Shown piece after piece: positions 1 to 6,455 of a stretch of DNA of 6,573 nt. Position 1 is the first letter of the stretch; every line of letters starts with the position of its first letter. A program made the position numbers and the translations under genes. The stretch covers positions 1 through 6,573 of the forward strand of contig JAPLNJ010001135.1 in the NCBI GenBank assembly GCA_026692885.1. Reading direction: 5' to 3'. Under the pieces are notes generated by a model, which was not told where the DNA came from, made no database searches, and saw only the letters and a program-made list of their open reading frames with translations. Source of the stretch: Planctomycetota bacterium (GTDB lineage: Bacteria > Planctomycetota > Planctomycetia > Pirellulales > Pirellulaceae).

Positions 1-111
1 TGGGAGACCCACCCGCGACGTTCCTGCCTCGGCCCCCGGCTTGCTGCCCACCTGCGGGAGTCCCACCCGCGACTTTCCCGCCTCGGCCCCTGGCTTGCCG
101 TCCGGCAACCC
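1..111 (-). repeat. In-frame tandem repeat in the kinase C-terminal tail
   Basis: The kinase reading frame contains GLPDGKPGAEAGKSRV (residues 413-428, bases 64-111), then GLPQVGSKPGAEAGTSRV (429-446, bases 10-63), then GLP at the window edge. The array therefore has at least two full copies, and a third seems to begin. At the DNA level the two copies share long stretches around the codons for KPGAEAG and SRVGLP. The composition (Gly, Pro, Lys, Ala, no hydrophobic core) suggests a disordered tether between the kinase and whatever follows. The copy number cannot be known from this window. Confidence 0.8.
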
Positions 112-1347
112 CTGACGGCCTGCTTTGGAGTCGCGGATTCCGCTCCCACTGGACGGCGCCAGATTATCGTCCAACGGAGCCAACTCCAACTCTGTTTCGC
201 TCGTAGGCGAAGACATCGCCAGGGTCGGTTCGCGCTGCTTGAGCGAGGACAGCACGTCGCTGGCGATTTCCGCATGCTGCCGGCGCCAGTCCTCTCCGCC
301 GTGTTCGAGCAGCCACGCCGCCAACGCCGTCGAGACCGCATTGGCACTCTCGTGACGCTCTTCGACATTCTTGGCCATCATCTTGTCGATGATCGCCACC
401 AGATCGCGTGGAGCGTCGCTTCGTTCCTGAGTGATCGGGTCGGGGGTCCTGATTTGGTGCGCGACGAGCCGTTGGGCAATTGACCCTTCGTTAAACGGCG
501 GATGTCCGGTCAGCATGCAATAACCGGTACAGCCCAGGCTGTAGATGTCCGTGCGGTGATCGACGTTGTGACTGTCCAGGGCCTGTTCCGGCGACAAGTA
601 GTCGGCCGTTCCCAACACGGTTTCATTGTGGGCCGCCGTCAGCGAGGCCTGGCTGCCGTCGTCGAAGAACCTAGCCAGCCCCAAGTCAAGGATCTTCACG
701 ACACCTTTCCTGTCGATCAGCAAGTTGGCTGGCTTGATGTCCCGGTGCACCAGTCCGCTTTCGTGGGCGTGGGCCAATCCGTTGGCCGTCTGCCGCAGGT
801 AATCGGCGGCCGTGACAAAATCCAGCGGTCCAGAGTTCTGGACGATGGACTCGATATCCTGACCCTCGACGTACTCCATCACCAAATAGTGGACGATCTT
901 GTTGTCTTTGGATTCCTTGTTGACATCGTAGGCACGCACGATGTTCGGATGGTCCATGGCCGCGACGGCCTGGGCCTCCACATAGAAACGCTCGAGCATC
1001 GACGAGCCTTCGTGGAGCTGCGACTGCGGCAAGACCTTGACTGCGCAGCGGCGGCGCATCATCTCGTGCTGCGCCAGATAGACCGTCCCCATACCGCCTT
1101 TGCCCAGCGGTTTCAGCAGTCGGTACGAACCTACGAAGAATCCCTTGTGTTTGCCCTGCAGAAGATTGTCCGCCTGCCAGCGCGTCAGAGTCTCGTTCTC
1201 GACCAGAGCGTCGGCGACGGCCTTGGGGTCGTCCACGTCGACGTCCCGCGTTGCCAACGCGTCGAGCGATTGCGTCAGTTTCTCCGCCGCGACGAGGCCG
1301 CTTCGTTGAGTTCTTTCCAAGAAATCAGCGGAACGCTTGGTAGACAT
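1..1347 (-). CDS. Hanks-type Ser/Thr protein kinase, planctomycete type (C-terminus beyond window)
   Basis: The first 449 residues are present and the 3' end runs off the left edge. A leader of about 72 residues, including LTRWQADNLLQGKHKGFFVG, resembles the one before many planctomycete kinases. The kinase domain spans about residues 75-347. It has the glycine loop LGKGGMGTVY (81-90), ATP-anchoring Lys104 in AVKVL, the likely helix-C Glu124, catalytic loop HRDIKPANLL (201-210, Asp203), DLG (221-223) in place of DFG, SPE (252-254) in place of APE, and TDIYSLG (266-272). All catalytic residues are present, so it should be active and phosphorylate Ser/Thr, with target unknown. Residues 348-412 are an acidic, Ser-rich linker, followed by a Gly/Pro/Lys repeat. 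No membrane segment or sensor domain is seen before the edge. The ATG at 1347 is the first start after an in-frame TAG at 1354-1356, although no clear Shine-Dalgarno precedes it. It lies 242 bases downstream of the dockerin gene and probably has its own promoter. Confidence 0.95.
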   Translation of the reverse strand, partial: MSTKRSADFLERTQRSGLVAAEKLTQSLDALATRDVDVDDPKAVADALVENETLTRWQADNLLQGKHKGFFVGSYRLLKPLGKGGMGTVYLAQHEMMRRRCAVKVLPQSQLHEGSSMLERFYVEAQAVAAMDHPNIVRAYDVNKESKDNKIVHYLVMEYVEGQDIESIVQNSGPLDFVTAADYLRQTANGLAHAHESGLVHRDIKPANLLIDRKGVVKILDLGLARFFDDGSQASLTAAHNETVLGTADYLSPEQALDSHNVDHRTDIYSLGCTGYCMLTGHPPFNEGSIAQRLVAHQIRTPDPITQERSDAPRDLVAIIDKMMAKNVEERHESANAVSTALAAWLLEHGGEDWRRQHAEIASDVLSSLKQREPTLAMSSPTSETELELAPLDDNLAPSSGSGIRDSKAGRQGLPDGKPGAEAGKSRVGLPQVGSKPGAEAGTSRVGLP

Positions 1348-1589
1348 CGCAAACTACACTCGATCGGCGAGGCTCGGGAAGAATTTTGCTTCCCTACAAT
1401 CTACCACAAATTCAAGGTATGCCAAATCCCCGGATCACGCAGAATATTGGAAACGTGCGTTCCGCAAGTCATCGTTGTACTTGTTCTGGGAACTTGGTTG
1501 GGTCAGAGACCCTCGTTGTCGAGCGAGGAATAGTGCGTGGACACGTCAGTGACCAGGCTGGCGTCGTGCCCACCACGCGTCGGGCTGAG
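1348..1589. other. Intergenic region between the dockerin gene and the kinase gene
   Basis: This 242-base stretch lies between the dockerin gene stop (1590-1592) and the kinase start (1345-1347). Overlapping plus-strand frames here have no recognisable protein features. One weak hairpin (CCTCG at 1511-1515, CGAGG at 1524-1528) lacks a U-tract on the transcribed strand and is not a convincing terminator. The part just upstream of the kinase (about 1380-1440) is more AT-rich than its surroundings and is the likeliest place for the kinase promoter, but no clear -35/-10 pair is visible. Confidence 0.6.
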
Positions 1590-3752
1590 CTAGCCGCCTT
1601 GGCCCCCTACGCAGCGAATGTCGTCGGCGACGGCTGGCAAAACGGCATCCAGCGGAGCGATCGAAGGCCCCAACCGGGGGCGACTGGGGGCGAACCACTG
1701 TCGCGCCACGTCCGAGGCCAGACTGTTGAGCACGGTATCTAGCTGCGGATCGCTCAATTCCCAGTCCGACCCCGCAGTGACCGGATGCGGCGATTCCGCA
1801 AGGAGTGCCGCTTCGCCTGCCTCTAACGCAGAAAGCTCTGTCGCGAACACCGGCGGAGCGGTCAACGTGGCCCGCTCCGCAAGTTGATTGTCCAGACTCC
1901 CCTGTGCACTTTGCAAGCTCAACGCCGCCGACGGGGATTCCTGGCTGCGCGAAGCCAAGACGATATCCGTCGGTGGAGACGTGGCCATGCCGACCGCGGA
2001 CTTGCCTTCAGCTTCGGCCGCGGCGGCAGGGGCCAAACCGACCCGGGCGTTGAGGAAGTTGATCGGCAGAAGTACGTCCGCAGGCGTGATTTTGTCGTCC
2101 CCGTTCGAGTCGATCGAGTTGCCATCGGGCGAACTGGTCGCTGTCGGCGGCAGGGGCAACGTCCCGCTTCCCCGCGCATTGATCCAGTTGATGCCCAACA
2201 ACGCGTCCAACGGTGTCACGGTCTCGCTGTTGTTGGTGTCCAGGCTATTGACCGGGTTTTGCCAGGGATGCAGGCCCGCAATGTGGACGGTAAGGCCATT
2301 CTGGGTGACGATGCGAAAAAAGTCCGCACCGACGAATTGTGGGGAGCCTAGATGCCAGCCGCCTGCCAGACTCACCGAGGCGGTGGTGATCGTGCTGGAC
2401 ACGTCGAATCGGCTAACCGCGATGCTGGGCGCGCGGAACCATTCCATCGTCCCCTGTCGTCCCACGAGATCCGTGCCCACCAGGACGACCTCCGAAGCGC
2501 CGGAGGGCAAGCTGGCCGGGACGACCGGATGAGCGCTACCGTCCAGGACGGTGAAGGCGTAATCCTCCACTTCGCCGTCCGGTGCCGCACCTTTCGGACC
2601 CAGGTTGCCCGCCGAACTGATGCGGAACCGGCCAAAGGTCTGCCCCGGCTTCGCTCCGGCAGGTACCGTGAAGGTGACCAGATTGTCGCCTGCCGCCAGG
2701 CTGCTGCTGGCCGTGCCGCCCAGATGTTCGGTCGCTTGATCGAACACGCCGTTCTGATTGAAGTCGATCCACGCGTCCAGCTTGGCAGCTTGCGACGCGA
2801 CGATTCGGAAGCTGGCCGTGGTGGCGGCCGTGGGCATCGCCAGCATGCTGCTGATGGCGAACACACCGTCATCGTTCGGATCACTTGTGGCGGCGGCCGA
2901 GGGCTGGCCGTCACTCTTGGCGCCGACCGTCGCACCCAAATGCGGCCCACCGATAGTGTGACGCACCCCATCGTCGGCCAGCAAGGTGCCGTACGTGTTC
3001 GGGGCGTCGCCGAAATCCAACGCGGTCGGCGCCGCCACCGTGTAATTTATCGTGAGCGTGGGGCGGTGAGCGGTGGTCACCGACTCGCGCGAATCGATCA
3101 TCTTTCCCGACTCCCGCGTCTCGTCGCCCTTGAGGAGCCAACCATAGTTCGCCGTGGGATTGTCCAGCCAGCCTTGCACGTCGGACTGCATTTGCGCGGT
3201 GGAACTCCACGTAGCGGACGTGTTGGCCGCGCCGACCGCCTTCACGCCGCTCACGGTGGCTGAAAAATCACCACCGGGGGTCGTCCAGAACTGGTTGGAG
3301 TAAAAGGTATGCTTCCACGTGGCATCGCCTGTCCGAGCAATACCATAGGGGGGCATAAAGCCCGACGGGGCTGATCCCGCTTCACCCCAATTGGCCAGCA
3401 CCTTGTGCAGTTCCACGTTGGGTGTGGTGGCGGAAAATGTCATGTTGACCCACACGGTCAACGTGACGCTGTTGATGGTTGCGCCAACAGGGACGCTGCC
3501 GGCAACATCAAAGGCCATTAAGCCGCGCATGGCCAAGTTGTCGTTGTGGTCGAGCCCAAATAGAACGCTACCTCCGGCACCGTTGCTCACCGAACCGGCC
3601 GAGCTTTGAAATAGCGTATTGTCCTTGACGGGCACGAGCGAGACGACCGACAGAAGCTGACGGCCATCCAAGGACTCCACGATGAGCCTTCGGTGACGAG
3701 TTTGTTTTCGCTGTTTCTTGGACTTGCGACGGAAAAAAACGCTTAGGTTCAT
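1590..3752 (-). CDS. Secreted multidomain protein: DNRLRE-like, GEVED and type I dockerin domains
   Basis: 720 residues. Residues 8-22 are strongly basic (RRKSKKQRKQTRHRR), followed by VESLDGRQLLSVVSL, an N-terminal pattern common in large planctomycete surface proteins; there is no classical long hydrophobic signal core. Residues 42-238 resemble the DNRLRE-type beta-sandwich (GDATWKHTFY 142-151, DVQGWLDNP 191-199, GWLLKGDE 204-211, DSRE 220-223, RPTLTINYT 230-238). Residues 245-403 form a GEVED domain: LDFGDAPNTYGTLLADDG, then WIDFNQNGVFD (328-338) and GEVEDYAF (393-400). Residues 500-570 form a type I dockerin with two calcium-loop repeats, DTNNSETVTPLD (505-516) and DSNGDDKITPAD (548-559). 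A tail of about 150 residues rich in Ala, Ser and Leu follows. It is probably extracellular or cell-surface; ligand and partner are unknown. An ATG at 3830 would add 26 residues, but the ATG at 3752 has a purine-rich Shine-Dalgarno and puts the basic motif at the N-terminus. Confidence 0.9.
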   Translation of the reverse strand: MNLSVFFRRKSKKQRKQTRHRRLIVESLDGRQLLSVVSLVPVKDNTLFQSSAGSVSNGAGGSVLFGLDHNDNLAMRGLMAFDVAGSVPVGATINSVTLTVWVNMTFSATTPNVELHKVLANWGEAGSAPSGFMPPYGIARTGDATWKHTFYSNQFWTTPGGDFSATVSGVKAVGAANTSATWSSTAQMQSDVQGWLDNPTANYGWLLKGDETRESGKMIDSRESVTTAHRPTLTINYTVAAPTALDFGDAPNTYGTLLADDGVRHTIGGPHLGATVGAKSDGQPSAAATSDPNDDGVFAISSMLAMPTAATTASFRIVASQAAKLDAWIDFNQNGVFDQATEHLGGTASSSLAAGDNLVTFTVPAGAKPGQTFGRFRISSAGNLGPKGAAPDGEVEDYAFTVLDGSAHPVVPASLPSGASEVVLVGTDLVGRQGTMEWFRAPSIAVSRFDVSSTITTASVSLAGGWHLGSPQFVGADFFRIVTQNGLTVHIAGLHPWQNPVNSLDTNNSETVTPLDALLGINWINARGSGTLPLPPTATSSPDGNSIDSNGDDKITPADVLLPINFLNARVGLAPAAAAEAEGKSAVGMATSPPTDIVLASRSQESPSAALSLQSAQGSLDNQLAERATLTAPPVFATELSALEAGEAALLAESPHPVTAGSDWELSDPQLDTVLNSLASDVARQWFAPSRPRLGPSIAPLDAVLPAVADDIRCVGGQGG

Positions 3753-3756
3753 AGAG

Positions 3757-3770
3757 CCTCTTTCTCTCTT
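3757..3770 (-). promoter_or_regulatory. Ribosome binding site of the dockerin protein gene
   Basis: On the minus strand a purine run ending in AAAGAGG lies 4 bases before the ATG at 3752. This supports that ATG over the in-frame ATG at 3830, whose 26 extra residues look like translated leader. Confidence 0.6.
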
Positions 3771-3931
3771 AACCCAGCTGGACAGATATCCGCAATGGTG
3801 CGTTGCGACCGACAACGAACGGACGTCCATTAGGTTCAGATTCCGTATTAAGGACGAAAGTCCCCATCGGGCGCCACTACGATCCTCTACGTTCCACCAT
3901 TTCGAAGGATGCGAACAGCCGCTGCATTAGA

Positions 3932-3954
3932 GTGAACAATTCACGGAATGTTCC
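3932..3954. repeat. Two abutting small dyads (possible operator)
   Basis: GTGAA-CAA-TTCAC at 3932-3944 is a perfect 5-base dyad with a 3-base centre. GGAA-TG-TTCC at 3945-3954 directly follows. Read together, GAACAATTC (3934-3942) and GAATGTTC (3946-3953) also form a near-perfect inverted repeat. It lies about 180 bases upstream of the dockerin gene start. A role as a protein-binding site is only an inference, because small dyads also arise by chance. Confidence 0.25.
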
Positions 3955-4147
3955 CTCGCCAATTAGAACTGAACCACATTACCAGCGAAATCCCTCTACA
4001 ACACACCAAGCAGATATGTTGCGAAGCTTCTGAGTTGAGCTGGCGATGATGCTTGGTGCGCGATGGACGAAACGCTAGAAGCTGACTCAGGCGGAGGAGG
4101 GAGGCCGACGGGTGCGGGAGGCGTCCGCGTCAAATCCGGGGCACGAT

Positions 4148-6061
4148 CTAGAACATGGCGGCCCAGCGGATGCCAATCACGTCGACGTCGCCGAGGTTGC
4201 CAGGCAGGAACCAATGTTCATGATTGACCATCAACGTGCTGCCGCCCGGCAGCGTTTTGTTCAGGCCGTAGGTAAACCGCTGGACCGCGAAATCTCCGGT
4301 CGGCAATGCGCTGTGGTATTCCTGCGTGTCGTAACGCGCGACAAGGTTCAGCTTCCAACATCGCGACAGGAGCAGTTCGCCTTCGACATAACTTCCGCCC
4401 ACGTGGTCCCGGATGGTGGTCGGATACACGGGCCGATCCGAGTCGCGTTGCGCGTACTCAAACTGGACGCGTAGTTGATCCTCCCAGCGAAACACGGCAT
4501 CTGCGCCGTAGATCAGGTAGTTTAGGGCCGGAGCAGGAGGCCCGCCGGGAACATCGGAATCGAACCGGCCACCCATGACGGACGCTCCCAGCCGCAAGTG
4601 CTTCCCGCTGATGGCCAGCCGGCCACCCACGGACGGGTCGCTATTGTTGTCCGTGTAGCTGCGACTGCCGAAGAAATCGATGCCGTTCGCCCCACCCTGC
4701 AGGCCGTTCACGACGTACGCGTGGAAGGTTGCGGTCAACGTATCCTGGAGGGGTAATCGCAAGTCGACTAACGCCCCTTGATCCGAGTAGGGCATCGGCA
4801 GCACCGGATCGCCCAAGTCGTTGGAGTGGACACGCTGCCCCATGTTGTAGATGAGCGGCGCGGTCACGGTGCGATACAGGCCCGGATTGACCTGTTGGTA
4901 GAAAGCACCAAACGGCACCACGAACCGTCCCATCTCGACCGACGTCTTGAGCAGCGGATCACAGCCGGCACCGCATTTGGACGTCAGCCATTTTGTCACG
5001 TCCAAGCGAACACTGGCCTCGACCAACTCGATCCGACCGACCTGGTTGCTTTGTTGGGCATGGCAAGCGATACAAGCCGTGACGTGGGCACTCAGGGGCC
5101 CCTTGCCCTGCCAAGCCACACCGGCCCACACGTCCCCGAAGAAGCCGGGGTACTCCAGATCGCTGCTGCCGCCGCCACGCCAGAGCGGTGCGAGCGTCCC
5201 GGTCAGCGAAAACGGCGGGCCTTCATCGGCAGTGGAACCGCCCCCGCCTTCACCGCCGCCCTTCGACGCGTTCCGGGAGGCCAAGTACGCGGCGATGGAC
5301 TCCCAAGCGTTTTGAGGAATATTGGCTCCGTCCTTCTCCGCCATCCGCCGCACATTGGCTCGCCACCCCGCCTGGCTTTTTGTCTGTGTCAGCGACTTCT
5401 CCGCGTTGTGGCAGGATGTGCAGTGCGCGCTGAAGGCCGTTTCCCCAGACCGGACCAACGCCGGATCGGGAGCATTACCTTTGGCTTGGTCAGATGGTTT
5501 CTTGTCGGTTCGCCCGGCATCTTTCTGGGGCGCAACCTGGGGCGCAATCCGAGAGGCCAGATACACGGCGATGGACTCGTGGACGTTCTGCGGAATGTCG
5601 GCATCGTCCAGCTTTGCCATCTTCCGTACAACTGCTTGCCACTCCACGAGACTCTTCGTCAGCGCCAAAGATTTCTCCGCATCGTGGCAAGTCGTGCAGT
5701 GATCGTTGAAGGCCGCTTCCCCAGACCGAACCAGCGTCAGACTTGAACCATTCCCCAGGGCCTGTCCGGACGGTTTGGTGCCGGTTTGGCCAGCTCCATC
5801 CTTGACGGGGGGCTCCGGTGCAGGCGGCGAATCCGCCGCGGCTCGACTGGCTGGCTGCAGTTCGAGCCCGGCGGGGCCAGCCAAAGTTGGTTCGTCGCGA
5901 GCCGGGACCATCGCCGACAGAGACTTGGCACGCGGGGCGTTACTGCTAGCTGACCGTCGGATGCGACCGTCGTAGGACCGGAATTCTTGGCCGACAGTAC
6001 CTGCTACGCAGGCAAGAAGACTGCCTGACGCCAAGCACATCAATCCAGCAAATCGCAACAT
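4148..6061 (-). CDS. Tri-haem cytochrome c fused to a putative outer-membrane beta-barrel
   Basis: 637 residues. Residues 1-24 look like a signal peptide (MLRFAGLMCLASGSLLACVAG); SLLAC at 14-18 could be a poor lipobox. A Pro/Ala-rich spacer follows. Two near-duplicate mono-haem domains occupy 110-171 and 202-263, with CTTCH at 122-126 and CTSCH at 214-218. In both, a conserved Met (148, 240) sits in a W-x-x-x-V-R-[KR]-M context, suiting a sixth haem ligand. A Gly-rich hinge (268-275) leads to a C-terminal region (about 283-637) of alternating amphipathic strands, with MGRFVVPFG (377-385) and a terminal Phe as in outer-membrane barrels. A third motif, CIACH (330-334), lies between the first predicted strands. 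The inferred role is periplasmic electron transfer linked to an outer-membrane pore or conduit; donor, acceptor and substrate are unknown. The ATG at 6061 is preferred to an in-frame ATG at 6127 because GGAG lies 5 bases before it and the signal peptide then starts at residue 1. Alternatively, it may be a porin with regulatory or structural cytochrome modules. Confidence 0.9.
   Translation of the reverse strand: MLRFAGLMCLASGSLLACVAGTVGQEFRSYDGRIRRSASSNAPRAKSLSAMVPARDEPTLAGPAGLELQPASRAAADSPPAPEPPVKDGAGQTGTKPSGQALGNGSSLTLVRSGEAAFNDHCTTCHDAEKSLALTKSLVEWQAVVRKMAKLDDADIPQNVHESIAVYLASRIAPQVAPQKDAGRTDKKPSDQAKGNAPDPALVRSGETAFSAHCTSCHNAEKSLTQTKSQAGWRANVRRMAEKDGANIPQNAWESIAAYLASRNASKGGGEGGGGSTADEGPPFSLTGTLAPLWRGGGSSDLEYPGFFGDVWAGVAWQGKGPLSAHVTACIACHAQQSNQVGRIELVEASVRLDVTKWLTSKCGAGCDPLLKTSVEMGRFVVPFGAFYQQVNPGLYRTVTAPLIYNMGQRVHSNDLGDPVLPMPYSDQGALVDLRLPLQDTLTATFHAYVVNGLQGGANGIDFFGSRSYTDNNSDPSVGGRLAISGKHLRLGASVMGGRFDSDVPGGPPAPALNYLIYGADAVFRWEDQLRVQFEYAQRDSDRPVYPTTIRDHVGGSYVEGELLLSRCWKLNLVARYDTQEYHSALPTGDFAVQRFTYGLNKTLPGGSTLMVNHEHWFLPGNLGDVDVIGIRWAAMF
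5273..5824 (-). repeat. Internal tandem duplication encoding two cytochrome c domains
   Basis: Two consecutive units of about 92 codons lie in the cytochrome-barrel gene, roughly residues 80-171 (bases 5549-5824) and 173-263 (5273-5545). The 62-residue cores, 110-171 and 202-263, align without gaps with 42 identical positions (68%), counted by hand. The linkers before them also match (KPSGQALGN against KPSDQAKGN), so linker and domain were duplicated together. DNA similarity is still visible, for example around the codons for LVRSGE. This indicates intragenic duplication, not recruitment of two unrelated domains. Confidence 0.85.
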
Positions 6062-6066
6062 GGGAT

Positions 6067-6070
6067 CTCC
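6067..6070 (-). promoter_or_regulatory. Ribosome binding site of the cytochrome-barrel gene
   Basis: GGAG on the minus strand, with 5 bases (ATCCC) before the ATG at 6061. This spacing is good and decides the start in favour of 6061 over the upstream in-frame ATG at 6127. Confidence 0.65.
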
Positions 6071-6226
6071 GCAACCTGCGACAATTCGACGAAATGATGG
6101 CGCAGATCCACCGCGCACGCGCGTCACACCGCAAGATATATCGGTTGCGTTGACTTTGCCGATTAGCGTGACATTGGCGATTTCATGGGATTCTCCGGCG
6201 ATGACGGGCTAGTGCGTCGTCAAGGC

Positions 6227-6455
6227 TTAATCTTGGGGTGACCGATGCGGTGGCGTAAGCTTCCAGCTTGCGTTTGACGCGATGAATCGAAAGGCCGCCT
6301 TGATCATAACGTTGCGAAATGCTAGCAGTGTCGTGATCGCCCCCCGAGAAGCTCCCGACATAAGTCGGTGGGAGTGTTCCCGCCCTGTGCCTAACCCGGA
6401 GCCCCATCTCCGACCAGCCCGACTCGTCGGCTGCCCGCCGCCGGACAGATTGTCC
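6227..6455. repeat. Hairpin-rich segment, possible dispersed (REP-like) repeat
   Basis: Four compact inverted repeats lie in about 230 bases. They are GTAAGCT-TCC-AGCTTGC at 6255-6271 (one G-T pair), CCGAC-ATAA-GTCGG at 6355-6368 (the stem can be extended across a bulge), CAGCC(C)GAC-TC-GTCGGCTG at 6415-6433, and GGACA-GAT-TGTCC at 6443-6455. The minus strand of the same segment also carries a 26-codon frame (6227-6307) starting MIKAAFRFIA and ending in TAA. The hairpins are seen directly. That this is a multi-copy element is an inference from memory of similar planctomycete intergenic sequence and cannot be verified here. Confidence 0.35.

Larger units (their letters stand above)
3753..4147. 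other. Intergenic region upstream of the dockerin protein gene
   Basis: This 395-base stretch lies between the stop of the cytochrome-barrel gene (4148-4150) and the start of the dockerin gene (3752). Short open frames on both strands (for example plus 3803-4033, minus 3996-4214) have no domain, signal or credible ribosome site, and the minus one overlaps the end of the cytochrome gene. Visible structure is limited to two abutting dyads at 3932-3954 and a small hairpin GGAC-GAAA-GTCC at 3852-3863. The composition is more AT-rich than the genes, which fits a promoter and leader region, but no confident -35/-10 pair can be assigned. No U-tract terminator is seen after the cytochrome-barrel gene. 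Confidence 0.6.

Noticed and set aside
679..687. Kinase as a pseudokinase because DFG reads DLG
   Set aside because: DLG is common in bacterial Hanks-type kinases. The metal-binding Asp221, Lys104 and Asp203 are all present.
1511..1528. CCTCG/CGAGG hairpin as a terminator for the dockerin gene
   Set aside because: It has only 5 base pairs with an 8-base loop, and no U-run follows on the minus strand.
502..1533. Long plus-strand open frame (343 codons) opposite the kinase gene
   Set aside because: It is antisense to a kinase with every catalytic motif intact. The translation has no recognisable domain and fits GC-rich codon-phase shadowing.
2352..3263. Plus-strand open frame (303 codons) opposite the dockerin gene
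   Set aside because: It is antisense to the GEVED and DNRLRE-like coding region, is Arg-rich with no domain, and is best explained as a shadow.
3753..3830. Upstream ATG adding 26 residues to the dockerin protein
   Set aside because: The added residues are unlike the family's N-terminus, and the purine-rich Shine-Dalgarno sits before the ATG at 3752.
3852..3863. GGAC-GAAA-GTCC hairpin with a GNRA loop on the plus strand as a structured RNA
   Set aside because: It has only 4 base pairs, lies on the strand opposite the genes, and lacks a ribozyme or riboswitch core around it.
4961..4975. CGAGC (residues 363-367) as a fourth haem site
   Set aside because: The spacing is CxxxC and no His follows, so it does not fit a c-type haem motif.
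4778..5746. Plus-strand open frame (322 codons) opposite the cytochrome-barrel gene
   Set aside because: It is antisense to the haem motifs and barrel strands, has no signal or domain, and internal similarity within it merely mirrors the duplication on the other strand.
6062..6127. Upstream ATG adding 22 residues to the cytochrome-barrel protein
   Set aside because: It would bury the signal peptide behind a polar extension. GGAG is well placed for the ATG at 6061.
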